From NCBI GenBank assembly GCA_035716005.1, contig DASTKG010000151.1:1-9265 (forward strand): a stretch of DNA of 9,265 bases, written 5' to 3'. The stretch comes from SZUA-252 sp035716005. GTDB lineage: Bacteria; Eisenbacteria; RBG-16-71-46; SZUA-252. The notes under the pieces are model-generated. The model saw nothing but the letters and a program-made list of their open reading frames with translations, did not search any database and had not been told where the DNA came from. A program made the position numbers and the translations under genes. This document shows positions 1-6,914 of this stretch, piece by piece (the first letter of the stretch is position 1; the number at the start of each line of letters is the position of its first letter).

Positions 1-242
1 TTCAGCGCGTGCACGTCGTCCCAGGTGACGTCGGTGATGACTCCGCCGGCCGCGAGCTTCTGAGCCAGCTCGATTTCGAGCGGATAGATGCTGGCGACGT
101 GGTGGACGACCACGCCGATCTTGCGGCCGTCCTTGGGCAGCCGGGTCTGCCATTCGGCGTCGGTCAGCTTGCCGGCGAAGTCTGCCATGGCGCCGGCGCC
201 TTTCTCGAGGGTGGCGGCGAGCGCCTGTGCACGAGGATTCAT
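1..242 (-). CDS. Probable DinB-superfamily protein, N-terminal part (cut by left edge)
   Basis: The first 80 residues are visible and the frame is still open at the window edge. The ATG at 242-240 is preceded, after 8 bases, by a clear GGAGG (complement of 251-255), which fixes the start. The visible part is helical: an amphipathic first helix (AQALAATLEKGAGAMADFAG), an 'LTDAEWQTRL' turn, then a second helix with VVVHHVASIYPLEIELAQ. A His at the start of this second helix is typical of DinB/mycothiol-dependent maleylpyruvate isomerase-like four-helix bundles, where it is one of three metal ligands. The other two ligands would lie outside the window. Members are small cytoplasmic metal-dependent hydrolases or thiol transferases, and the substrate cannot be told here. 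It is separated from the upstream gene by 132 bases containing a short inverted repeat, so it may have its own promoter. The family call is moderate because only the N-terminus is seen. Confidence 0.62.
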   Translation of the reverse strand, partial: MNPRAQALAATLEKGAGAMADFAGKLTDAEWQTRLPKDGRKIGVVVHHVASIYPLEIELAQKLAAGGVITDVTWDDVHAL

Positions 243-267
243 GGGTCGGGCCTCCGTTTTCAACGCG

Positions 268-284
268 TCACGCACCATGCGTGA
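268..284. promoter_or_regulatory. Perfect 7-bp inverted repeat upstream of the DinB-like gene
   Basis: TCACGCA (268-274) and TGCGTGA (278-284) are perfect inverted copies around a 3-base spacer. The repeat lies 26 bases upstream of the 242 start on the minus strand. A weak -10-like TATTCT (complement of 295-300) sits just upstream, so the repeat would fall near the transcription start, a common operator position. No convincing -35 was found. It could also be a chance palindrome in GC-rich DNA. Confidence 0.25.
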
Positions 285-374
285 TGCGGCCTGAAGAATA
301 GCAATCTCGATGGATCCGGGTCCTTGCCGGGGGTCCGGAAGTTCTTGCCACGCGTCCACCCGAGGTTTGTCCCG

Positions 375-1103
375 TCAGACGCCTTCGTACGCGAAGGCGG
401 CATGCCGGGCCGGGTCGAACGCGTCGAAGAACGAGCGGCCGATCGCGAAGAGCCCAGTGCGAGGAACCCAGAAATCGCCGAGCCGGGCCTGCGTGGGCAG
501 AGTCCGCACCGATCCCAGATCGCGCCCGTCGACCGTGGCGCGACTCGACGAGATCGTCCAGATCCGTTGTGGGTTGGCGATGTAGTTCTGGCCGTTCGAC
601 GCGCGCCCCGCGAGCGCCAACTTCCCCGCCCCGAGCACGGATCCCGCGATCGATTCCAGGACGCCGAGCACCGCCGGCGATCGCCAGAGTCCGTCCGGGA
701 GAAGTCCACCGATCGCGCTCAGCGCGCGGGTCCCGGCCGACGGCGCGAGCGACACCTCCCACTCGATCCGCCCCGGAACGACGATGCGAAACGAGCGAGG
801 ACCGGTCCAGAGCCACTCGACGTCGCTCTCGGTGACCTCGGTCAGCGCGCTGCCGAAGAAGCGCGGACACGACTGCATCGGGGGGGCGTCCTGATGGAAG
901 CGCCACCGCCCTTCCGGGTCGCGGTGCCAGATCGACGTGTAGGCAGGCCCGATGGACGACGCCGGGATGCGGCGGTTGCAGAGGATGTCGCCCGATTCGA
1001 ACGGACAGGCCATGACGGCATAGACGGCGAAGCGTTCACCCTCTCCCGCCGGCATGACGGGATTCGCCTCCATCGACTCGACGAACTCTCGGGGCTCTTT
1101 CAT
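375..1103 (-). CDS. Conserved-looking cytoplasmic protein of unknown function (242 aa)
   Basis: I do not recognise a named family. The chosen start is the ATG at 1103-1101, because GGAGG with a 5-base spacer precedes it. A GTG four codons further upstream is in frame but has no better ribosome site. There is no signal peptide or membrane helix. The protein is rich in Trp, Phe and Gly and looks mostly beta, with motifs such as SIWHRDPEGRWRFHQDAPP (57-75), SCPRFFGSAL (78-87), DVEWLWTGP (94-102), ASNGQNYIANPQRIW (168-182) and a C-terminal RLGDFWVPRTGLFAIG (207-222). It has three cysteines (33, 42, 79). The dense aromatic and charged motifs, and a vague recollection of similar bacterial hypotheticals with a GDFWxPxxGxFAxG ending, suggest a conserved ligand-binding or lipocalin-like fold; that is inference. 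The gene starts 34 bases after the propeller gene and is probably co-transcribed with it. The reality of the gene is well supported; its function is not. Confidence 0.8.
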   Translation of the reverse strand: MKEPREFVESMEANPVMPAGEGERFAVYAVMACPFESGDILCNRRIPASSIGPAYTSIWHRDPEGRWRFHQDAPPMQSCPRFFGSALTEVTESDVEWLWTGPRSFRIVVPGRIEWEVSLAPSAGTRALSAIGGLLPDGLWRSPAVLGVLESIAGSVLGAGKLALAGRASNGQNYIANPQRIWTISSSRATVDGRDLGSVRTLPTQARLGDFWVPRTGLFAIGRSFFDAFDPARHAAFAYEGV

Positions 1104-1118
1104 CGTCTCCTCCACTCC

Positions 1119-1136
1119 GGGCTCCGCGCGGAGCCC
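1119..1136 (-). other. 18-base perfect palindrome between two co-directional genes
   Basis: GGGCTCCGCGCGGAGCCC is its own reverse complement. In RNA it would fold as a 7-bp GC stem with a 4-base loop. On the minus strand it starts one base after the TAA of the propeller gene and ends 15 bases before the ATG of the next gene, just ahead of that gene's Shine-Dalgarno sequence. No T-tract follows, so a standard intrinsic terminator is unlikely. It may protect the 3' end of the upstream message or influence translation of the downstream gene. Confidence 0.5.
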
Positions 1137-1137
1137 G

Positions 1138-2418
1138 TTACTTGACGTGCACGAGCCGGACGACCCGGTGCCTTCCGCCGGCCGTCAGGCGAGCGAGATA
1201 AACGCCGGATCCAAGACGCTGGAGGTTCATCACGATCTCGTGCCGACCCGACGAATAGCGTCCCTCGACGCGATCTCCCACGAGGCGACCATGCACGTCG
1301 AAGAGATCGATCGTAACCGACTCGTCTCGGGGCAAATCGAACATCATGGCCGTCGAGCTCCCGAAGGGCTGCGCTCCGGCGACCGCGAAGCGGAACGCGT
1401 TCTCCGCGGCGACGCCCTCCACCGCGGTCGTCGACAGCGGACGCCGCCAGAGACCGTCCCCGCGCGAGGCGTACAGGAAGTTCCCATTGACCACCAGCTT
1501 CTGTACGAAGACGTTGGGCTGCGTGTCGGCGTTCTGCCACGTGGCGCCGTCGTCGCCGCTCTCCTCGATCACAGCTGCGCGAGGCGTGTCGAAGACGGCG
1601 AAGAGGTATCCCTTGTCGGTGGCGGCGAAGGCGACCCAATCGAGGCTGCCGAGCCCGGGACTGAAGCGGGTCCACGGCTCCTGCCCGGCGACGCTCCGGA
1701 ACACGCCGGCGTTGGTGCCGACGACCCAGCCGGTCCCGGTCCATGCCGCACCGTCGGCGATGACGCCGGCGTGAATCCCAAGGTTGTCGAGATTGGAAAC
1801 CGTCCAATCGACGTCACCTGGATCATTGATGAAGACCTGGCCGTTCGATCCCCCCAAGGCGATCAGACGCCCGCCGCCGAGGCCGATGCCGTTGACGTTC
1901 GAGGCTTGGTTGAGTTCCAACTCGCCGCCGAGCGGCGCCCACGCGCCGACGCCATTCAGGTTTCGCACGTAGACGCTAGCCCCGAGGGTGGCCGCGTAAA
2001 TGCTGTCGCCCCTCACCGGCAGGTCCGTGACTTTCAGCTGCGAATCCTCGAAGCCGCCGACTAACCCCTCGTTGAACGGCTGCCAGCTCGCTCCAAGATC
2101 GTCGCTCACGTGCACGCCTTGGCCCAGCGTGCCGGCGTAGAGCCGGCCGTTCCGAACCCAGAGCGCCTGGATCGACCGGACGCCCGGCGCCACCTTGGTC
2201 GATTGGCGAAAGAACGCACCTCCGCTCGTGCTGACGTAGACGAACGAGTCGGCGCTCGCCACGATCGTGTCGCCGTTCGCCCAGACCGTGGGCACGAGCG
2301 TCGCCGGAACGTCGGTGACCCGGGTCCACTGCGCCGAGCCGGGGACGGCGCAGAGCAACGCGCCGAGAATCAGGAGTACGAGCGCGAGGGAGCGAGCCCC
2401 ACCGAATGCCAATCTCAT
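1138..2418 (-). CDS. Secreted Asp-box beta-propeller protein with FlgD/T9SS-like C-terminal domain
   Basis: This is a 426-residue exported protein. The ATG at 2418-2416 is chosen because it places a normal signal peptide at the N-terminus: Arg2 and Arg9, a hydrophobic core LALVLLILGALLCAV, and likely cleavage after GSA (residues 27-29). Upstream in-frame starts (ATG at 2451, TTG at 2508) would add up to 30 polar residues in front of it. The preceding GGTGG is a weak ribosome site. The body repeats short beta blades and has two exact Asp-boxes (SxDxGxxW) at 105-112 and 287-294, as in sialidase, Vps10 and photosystem-assembly-like propellers. Residues about 351-426 form a FlgD-like/type A sorting domain (starting PFGSSTAMMFDLP, then TIDLFDVHGRLV and LGSGVYLARL, ending in RLVHVK), common on surface or secreted proteins of Bacteroidota-Gemmatimonadota-type lineages. 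No catalytic sialidase residues were identified. A cell-surface binding or structural role is likely; the ligand is unknown. Confidence 0.85.
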   Translation of the reverse strand: MRLAFGGARSLALVLLILGALLCAVPGSAQWTRVTDVPATLVPTVWANGDTIVASADSFVYVSTSGGAFFRQSTKVAPGVRSIQALWVRNGRLYAGTLGQGVHVSDDLGASWQPFNEGLVGGFEDSQLKVTDLPVRGDSIYAATLGASVYVRNLNGVGAWAPLGGELELNQASNVNGIGLGGGRLIALGGSNGQVFINDPGDVDWTVSNLDNLGIHAGVIADGAAWTGTGWVVGTNAGVFRSVAGQEPWTRFSPGLGSLDWVAFAATDKGYLFAVFDTPRAAVIEESGDDGATWQNADTQPNVFVQKLVVNGNFLYASRGDGLWRRPLSTTAVEGVAAENAFRFAVAGAQPFGSSTAMMFDLPRDESVTIDLFDVHGRLVGDRVEGRYSSGRHEIVMNLQRLGSGVYLARLTAGGRHRVVRLVHVK

Positions 2419-2571
2419 CGGATCCACCCTTCGTCGAGGATCGAGTTGCATCTTGCTTCGCCGCGAGGGGCGTCCATTCTCCGCCCACTCCCGGTAGGAT
2501 GCGGGCAACCCCTGCGCCCGTCTTTGCCGCGCGTCTCCAATTCCCTACCCTTCGTCCGAATGAGCGAATGC

Positions 2572-2605
2572 GAAGCCCTCCCGGCGCAGCCTCCGGGAGG
2601 GCTTC
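2572..2605 (-). terminator. Strong 13-bp hairpin, probable terminator of the DUF748 gene
   Basis: GAAGCCCTCCCGG (2572-2584) and CCGGGAGGGCTTC (2593-2605) pair perfectly around an 8-base loop. It begins 43 bases after the minus-strand TGA/TAG region ending at 2648 and lies 154 bases before the propeller gene start. On the minus strand it is followed by GCATTCGCTCATTCGG, T-containing but not a clean U-tract. This is usual for terminators in GC-rich genomes, and it fits the DUF748 transcript better than anything on the plus strand. The rest of the 229-base gap (2419-2647) should hold the propeller gene promoter, but I see no convincing -35/-10 pair. The 10-mer ACCCTTCGTC occurs twice in this gap. 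Confidence 0.7.
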
Positions 2606-2647
2606 AGGGCGGGCGGACGCGGCGGCCCGGGTCGGGACTTTCGGAGC

Positions 2648-5584
2648 CTAGTCGGTCAAGCTGAGGCCCGAGAGCACGCCCGTGCTGTCGGCCGGATAGG
2701 TCCCCTTCGGCGCCACGATGAAGAGCCGGTCGGCGAGGATGGTGGAATCCCGGAGCAGGTAGCGTTGGATGCTTCGAGCGCGCTCCACGGCGAGCCCGCC
2801 CACGTCGTCGGGGGCCACGAGGATGCCGGCCCGAACGCGGCCCTCCATCCGGGCGAGCCGGCGATCTTCCGCTGCGATCAGCGCCTGATCCGTCGTCGGG
2901 TCCTTCGCCCGCTTCCCCTCGAGCTTCTCGATCGGAGGGAGCTTTCCGAACTCCGCGACATAGGCGCTGGAAAGCGCCCGCGCGTACTCCGACGGCGTGA
3001 GCCCGGCCGTGGGACGAAGGGCGGCCGCGGCGATCATCGCGGGAGGCGGCGTGTCGATCGGGCGGGAGGAGCGGCCGGCCTCGGCGAGGGCGCGGCGATA
3101 CCGCACATCCAACATGGCCAGGGAATCCCGCTCGCGTTGCCCGCACTGCTCGATCTCCAGTCGCAGGCCGGGACGATCGGCGAGTCCCTGGTGGATGGCG
3201 TCGAGCTTCTTCACTTCCGTCGTGTCGAGCGCCGCGCTCCCGTACGGGAAGTGGATGGCGGGAGCCACCTCCTCGTCGTCGCCCCCGAAGATGGCGCCGA
3301 AGAGCTTGAAGGGGGACGTCACGGCCTTGACGATCACGTTGACCAGGACCTTCATGACGATCGGGACGACGCTGAACTTGGGATCGTCGAGATCGCCATG
3401 GACCGGGAGGTTCAGATCGATGTCCCCATTCTTGTTCTTCAAGAGCGCGATGGCGAACTTCACCGGAAGGCTCGTGGCGTCGGGGCTGTCGACCTTCCGG
3501 CCGAGCGTCAGCTGCCGGATCAAGATCCGGTTCTCGGCCCTGAGCTTCCGATCCTGGATGAAGTAGTGGAGGTCGAGGTCGAGCTTTCCCCGGGAGATCT
3601 CGTAGCCCATGAACTTCCCGGAATAGGGAGTGAACGTCGTCAGTTCGATGTTTTCGAACCTGGCCGTGAGGTCGGTGACGCCTCGGCCGTTCAGCGGGTT
3701 GATCGTGCCGCTGAAGGTCACGGGCGCCTGCTCGTCGACCTTCCCCGCGATGTCCATCACGGCGTGCGCCGCTTCGGCCGACGAGAGTTCGCTGATCGTT
3801 CCGTTCATGCCATGGATCCCGGTCGCGAAATTGGGCGTCAGCGAGAGGTCGGCGTAGTCCATCGACCCGTCCACGACCCGAACCAGGTGAATGTTCATGG
3901 GGATCGTGTCCTGAGCGCCGGGCTTCGGGCGAAACGCCGGGGGCACCGAATCGGGCGGCACGGCGATCGCCTGGATGCTCGTGGTGAGATCGGGCGCCAC
4001 GATGAAGCGGATGTACGGATTGGTGGCGACGACCTCCCGGACGGCCACTCGTCCCGGCGCCTGGTCATACTCGAGGGCCTTGATCTCGAGGCGGCGCCAC
4101 CTCAGGAAATCTTGCCGGACTTTCGGATCGACGCTCCTGAACTGGGACGAGACGAGATCTCCGGTGAATCGGAGCATCGGACCCGACGCTCCGAAACTAT
4201 TCCAGAGGAGCCGTCCCTTCGCGTCGAGAGTGCCGCGGGAAAGGCCGAGTTTGGCGAACGCCGAGACGAACGGCTGAAGCTGCCTCAAATCGAAGCCGGC
4301 GACGTCGAGGGCCAAGTCGATCGCCCCGGTCGAAGGGACCAGAGCGCCGGAGACCACGGCGCGGCCGCCCGTCCCCGTGCTGCACGCCGCGCTCAAGGGC
4401 ACCTTGGTTCCGGGCGCGGAGTCGTACGACTTGAGCTCCGCCTTCAGCTGGTGGAACTCGAGGAGGGCCGGAGGAGAGAGACGCCGATCTTGGAACTCGA
4501 CCTCCGCGCGCTCGATGGTGGCGAGCGCGAGGCGGGTCGCCCAGGGCGAGGCCGTGTCCGCGCGGGCCTCCGACCGGGCCTGGGACCACCGCTGCAGATT
4601 GGTGGTGCCGGACGAGTCCATCCAGACGCGCACGCGCAGGCTATCGACGCGGACCGTTCCCAGGTCGGCCGCCATGCTGTCGGAGCGAACCGCCCCGTCT
4701 TTGGCTTCGATGAGGCCCGCGGCCACCGCTTCCTCCCCGGTGGCGCGGTCCGTCATGCCGAGGTCGTGGATCGCGACGTTCATCCGCGAGAGCGCGAAAC
4801 GAGCGGGCGTCGTGGCCGCGTCGACGTCGTACTCAGCGCCGAAGTCGATCGCGCCGCGCGTGAACTGGTATGGGGCCACGCCGCCCAGGAAGTCCTCGAC
4901 GGTCAGGCACTGCAGCGCCCCGATCTGCAGCCGTCCCTCGGATCGGAACGGCTGCAGGGTGAACCGGCCGTTCCACGCCAGCGTCTCGCCCCGGTCCGTG
5001 CGGGCATCGAGCGAGTAGGCGTTCTTCCGATCCTGGCGTGTCGTGAAGTCCCGGAGTTCGATCCGTACCGGGATCAGCGCCTTCTGGAAGGGCGGCTGTC
5101 TCGAATCGTCCTGGTAGCTGACGGTGCCGTCCGTGATGGTGAGATGCCGCACGAGGAGCGCTGGCGGCTTGGGCGGCTTCCCTCCCGGCGGCGCGACGGC
5201 AGGCTTGACGCGCAGGAGGTTGAGCAGGTTGAGCGTCCGGTCCGGGAGGATCGCCGCGTTCACCGTGGGCTTTTCGATGCGAAGCTCGTCGAGCGTCCAC
5301 GCCCCGAAGAAGGGCGAGAAGAGGTTGAAGCGGAGATAGAGGCGTTCGAAGCCGATGGCCGTCCCGCCTCGCTCGTCGGGCATCCGGAAGTTCCGGAGCG
5401 TCACGGAGAGCGCGAACGGATTGACGCGCACCTCGCCCAGGACCGGCCTGGTCGTGACAGTCTCGCTGAGCGCGTCGAGAACGGAGGAGCGGATGACGCG
5501 CGGAGCGATCAGGAAGCCGAGCATGGCGTAGAGGGCGACGGCGATTCCGAGGGCGACGAGGAGCTTTGGTCGAGTCACGCGCAT
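2648..5584 (-). CDS. AsmA-like DUF748 family membrane-anchored protein (978 aa)
   Basis: A very long protein with one N-terminal membrane helix (about residues 8-27, KLLVALGIAVALYAMLGFLI) and a large periplasmic part, the layout of AsmA/TamB-like and DUF748 proteins. After the anchor come repeated AsmA-type beta segments: RVNPFALSVTLRNF (53-66), FSPFFGAWTLDELRIEKP (89-106) and LVRHLTITDGTVSYQD (144-159). The best family signature is the C-terminal half, with YEISRGKLDLDLHYFI (661-676), KNKNGDIDLNLPVHGDLDDP (716-735) and FSVVPIVMKVLVNVI (737-751). The tail (about 776-978) resembles an OmpA-C-like fold with insertions: IHFPYGSAAL, LRLEIEQC, then GLAVERARSIQRYLL. Such proteins are thought to bridge the envelope and assist lipid transport or outer-membrane homeostasis; the specific role here is unknown. 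The ATG at 5584 has only a poor ribosome site, and an in-frame TGA lies one codon upstream (see the leader ORF). The neighbouring transporter is divergent. Confidence 0.9.
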   Translation of the reverse strand: MRVTRPKLLVALGIAVALYAMLGFLIAPRVIRSSVLDALSETVTTRPVLGEVRVNPFALSVTLRNFRMPDERGGTAIGFERLYLRFNLFSPFFGAWTLDELRIEKPTVNAAILPDRTLNLLNLLRVKPAVAPPGGKPPKPPALLVRHLTITDGTVSYQDDSRQPPFQKALIPVRIELRDFTTRQDRKNAYSLDARTDRGETLAWNGRFTLQPFRSEGRLQIGALQCLTVEDFLGGVAPYQFTRGAIDFGAEYDVDAATTPARFALSRMNVAIHDLGMTDRATGEEAVAAGLIEAKDGAVRSDSMAADLGTVRVDSLRVRVWMDSSGTTNLQRWSQARSEARADTASPWATRLALATIERAEVEFQDRRLSPPALLEFHQLKAELKSYDSAPGTKVPLSAACSTGTGGRAVVSGALVPSTGAIDLALDVAGFDLRQLQPFVSAFAKLGLSRGTLDAKGRLLWNSFGASGPMLRFTGDLVSSQFRSVDPKVRQDFLRWRRLEIKALEYDQAPGRVAVREVVATNPYIRFIVAPDLTTSIQAIAVPPDSVPPAFRPKPGAQDTIPMNIHLVRVVDGSMDYADLSLTPNFATGIHGMNGTISELSSAEAAHAVMDIAGKVDEQAPVTFSGTINPLNGRGVTDLTARFENIELTTFTPYSGKFMGYEISRGKLDLDLHYFIQDRKLRAENRILIRQLTLGRKVDSPDATSLPVKFAIALLKNKNGDIDLNLPVHGDLDDPKFSVVPIVMKVLVNVIVKAVTSPFKLFGAIFGGDDEEVAPAIHFPYGSAALDTTEVKKLDAIHQGLADRPGLRLEIEQCGQRERDSLAMLDVRYRRALAEAGRSSRPIDTPPPAMIAAAALRPTAGLTPSEYARALSSAYVAEFGKLPPIEKLEGKRAKDPTTDQALIAAEDRRLARMEGRVRAGILVAPDDVGGLAVERARSIQRYLLRDSTILADRLFIVAPKGTYPADSTGVLSGLSLTD

Positions 5585-5587
5585 CGC

Positions 5588-5641
5588 TCAGCGTTTCGCT
5601 CCGACGGCCCAGCGGCGACGAATTCGATCGGGCAGACTCAT
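5588..5641 (-). CDS. 17-residue leader ORF ahead of the DUF748 gene
   Basis: The ATG at 5641-5639 is preceded after 6 bases by GAGAGAGGGG, the best ribosome-binding match in this upstream region. It encodes MSLPDRIRRRWAVGAKR and ends with TGA at 5590-5588. One codon (GCG) then separates that stop from the ATG of the DUF748 gene, in the same reading frame. Three readings are possible: a leader peptide whose termination allows re-initiation on the big gene, an ancestral N-terminus cut off by a nonsense change, or a sequence error. The basic, membrane-proximal composition would suit the cytoplasmic end of the DUF748 anchor. Translation has not been shown. Confidence 0.4.
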   Translation of the reverse strand: MSLPDRIRRRWAVGAKR

Positions 5642-5693
5642 CGAAATCCCCTCTCTCGTGAGGCGTGGCCAAGCCGAAGCCGCATCCTATCAT

Positions 5694-5724
5694 TTGTCTC
5701 TGCCCCGTTCCGCGCAAGTATGCT
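5694..5724 (+). promoter_or_regulatory. Possible promoter of the EamA transporter gene
   Basis: TTGTCT (5694-5699) and TATGCT (5719-5724) resemble -35 and -10 boxes, but the spacer is long at 19 bases. The predicted transcript would start a few bases before the ATG at 5737, giving a near-leaderless message; this agrees with the lack of a Shine-Dalgarno there. The 152-base region also must serve the divergent DUF748 gene, for which no clear boxes were seen. Confidence 0.3.
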
Positions 5725-5736
5725 GAAATCACCCGC

Positions 5737-6837
5737 ATGACTCCCGACCCCGCCGCCCGAAGCGGAACGCGAAGCCTCCGAAGGGCCCAACTCGAAGTGA
5801 TCCTCGCGGCCGTCGCCTTCGCGGCGAGCGTGCCCGCCAACAAGCTCCTTCTCGCCGAGGTCTCGCCACTCGCCCTTTCAGGAGTGCTTTATCTCTCCGC
5901 CGGAACCCTATGCGCCGGGCTTGTTTGGCTCTCCCGTCAGACGCGCGCCGCCGCGGGCGATGGGAACACGATTCGTGGCTCGGAGTGGGCGTGGCTCTTG
6001 GGAGCCGTGATTTCGGGAGGCGTCTTGGCACCCCTCCTCTTGTTTCTCGGCCTGCGCTCGGTCAGCGGTCACGTGGCCGGCCTCCTCCTCAACTTCGAGG
6101 CGGTCTTCACGGTCGGCCTCGGGGTCATCCTTTCGCGCGAGTATTTGGGACGCCGTGGCTGGCTGGGCTCCCTCGCCATCCTCGCGGGCGCGGTCCTGCT
6201 CTCCCTTCCCCACGCCGAGGCGGCATCGGCGCCGACTCGATGGTCGGGGATCGCGCTCGTCGTCGGCGCGTGCGCGCTCTGGGGTCTCGACAACAACCTG
6301 ACCCAGCGGGTGAGCCTGCGCGACGCCCGACAAATCGTCGCGATTAAGGGGCTGGCCGGCGGGGCGACGAGCCTGGCGCTCGCCGCCGCGTTCGGGGGTT
6401 TCGGAGAGTGGACCGTTCTTCGGGTCCTCGTGGCGGCGGCGGTGGGCGCGGTCTCCTTCGGGATCTCGATCGCGCTCTTCGTGCGGGGGCTCCGGCAGCT
6501 CGGTGTGATCCAGACGGGAATGCTCTTCGCCCTCGCCCCGGGCATCGCGGCGATCCTCTCCCTGATCTTCCTGCGCGAGTCCCTGGCCGCGGCCGGACTC
6601 TTCGCGCTCGCCTCCATGACCGCGGGCGCGCTGCTCCTGGCCACGGACCGGCACGAGCATGTCCACGTGCACGAGGCGCTGGAGCACGCGCACGAGCACT
6701 CTCACGACGAGCACCACCAGCACGAGCACACGCCCGAGCAGCTCGCCCAGACGCCGCACGCGCACCGGCACCGCCACGAGCCGATCGCGCACCGCCATCC
6801 CCACGTCCACGACATCCACCACCGCCACGGGCATTGA
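5737..6837 (+). CDS. EamA/DMT-family transporter with histidine-rich C-terminal tail
   Basis: An inner-membrane transporter of the drug/metabolite superfamily: 366 residues, about ten hydrophobic helices in two EamA halves (about 18-158 and 169-302). Family-like signatures are LLLNFEAVFTVGLGVILSRE (116-135) at the end of the first half, ALWGLDNNLTQRVS (180-193) opening the second, and LFALAPGIAAILSLIFLRE (263-281). The ATG at 5737 is chosen because it leaves a short basic N-terminus before helix 1. An in-frame ATG at 5665 would add 24 residues unlike the family. From His306 to the end the protein is a cytoplasmic or periplasmic low-complexity tail with 24 His in 61 residues. The family moves small metabolites or drugs, usually outward; the substrate is not predictable. 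The tail suggests metal binding or sensing. The gene lies 83 bases upstream of, and co-directional with, the nitrite-reductase frame, but a possible hairpin and a separate promoter lie between. Confidence 0.9.
   Translation: MTPDPAARSGTRSLRRAQLEVILAAVAFAASVPANKLLLAEVSPLALSGVLYLSAGTLCAGLVWLSRQTRAAAGDGNTIRGSEWAWLLGAVISGGVLAPLLLFLGLRSVSGHVAGLLLNFEAVFTVGLGVILSREYLGRRGWLGSLAILAGAVLLSLPHAEAASAPTRWSGIALVVGACALWGLDNNLTQRVSLRDARQIVAIKGLAGGATSLALAAAFGGFGEWTVLRVLVAAAVGAVSFGISIALFVRGLRQLGVIQTGMLFALAPGIAAILSLIFLRESLAAAGLFALASMTAGALLLATDRHEHVHVHEALEHAHEHSHDEHHQHEHTPEQLAQTPHAHRHRHEPIAHRHPHVHDIHHRHGH
6652..6834 (+). other. Histidine-rich tail of the EamA transporter
   Basis: Codons 306-366 give two His blocks: HEHVHVHEALEHAHEHSHDE leading into HHQHEH, then HAHRHRHEPIAHRHPHVHDI ending in HHRHGH, separated by TPEQLAQTP. 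The block order, with a DEHHQHEH centre and an HRHEPxxHxHPHxxDIHHRH end, matches my memory of tails on related EamA proteins, so this is probably a conserved module and not random repeat expansion. Divalent-metal binding (Zn, Ni, Co or Cu) is the natural inference. Confidence 0.75.
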
Positions 6838-6840
6838 ACG

Positions 6841-6860
6841 GGGGCGCCCCGAGGCGCTCC
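6841..6860 (+). terminator. Possible hairpin after the transporter gene
   Basis: GGGGCGCC (6841-6848) can pair with GGCGCTCC (6853-6860), seven Watson-Crick pairs plus one G-U, around a CCGA loop. It starts 3 bases after the transporter TGA. No U-tract follows, only TGGCGGGGTTCTTCG, so termination would be partial or factor-dependent. GC-rich background makes chance pairing likely enough to keep the call weak. Confidence 0.35.
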
Positions 6861-6885
6861 TGGCGGGGTTCTTCGTGATTCGCGC

Positions 6886-6914
6886 GTGACACGCGGGTCG
6901 CGCCGTGCGATTAT
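6886..6914 (+). promoter_or_regulatory. Probable promoter of the MarR-NirK frame (leaderless)
   Basis: GTGACA (6886-6891, five of six to the -35 consensus) is followed after 17 bases by GATTAT (6909-6914, four of six to the -10). The start of transcription would fall at or next to the A of the ATG at 6921. That agrees with the absence of any Shine-Dalgarno before this gene and suggests a leaderless transcript. The AT-rich patch stands out in an otherwise GC-rich stretch. Confidence 0.42.

Noticed and set aside
1104..1115. GTG start at 1115 for the unknown gene
   Set aside because: The ATG at 1103 has a well-spaced GGAGG and lies in frame; the GTG lies inside the presumed ribosome-binding leader.
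1054..2064. A 336-codon open frame on the plus strand opposite the propeller gene
   Set aside because: It has no recognisable motif and crosses a gene junction. The minus-strand frame has a signal peptide, Asp-boxes and a sorting domain.
2419..2508. Earlier starts (TTG 2508, ATG 2451) for the propeller protein
   Set aside because: They would put a long polar stretch before the signal peptide and have no better ribosome site.
5665..5736. N-terminal extension of the EamA transporter from ATG 5665
   Set aside because: The added residues contain a Pro/Cys-rich segment unlike the family and would overlap the likely promoter.
2765..5740. A 991-codon open frame on the plus strand, opposite the DUF748 gene
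   Set aside because: Its protein is a charged, low-hydrophobicity Arg/Glu/Asp/Gly-rich string with no domain. It mirrors the codon bias of the real gene, which has a membrane anchor and family motifs.
6659..6889. Ser/Thr/Arg-rich open frame overlapping the transporter tail
   Set aside because: It is the shifted reading of the CAC/GAG-rich His tail and has no independent signal.
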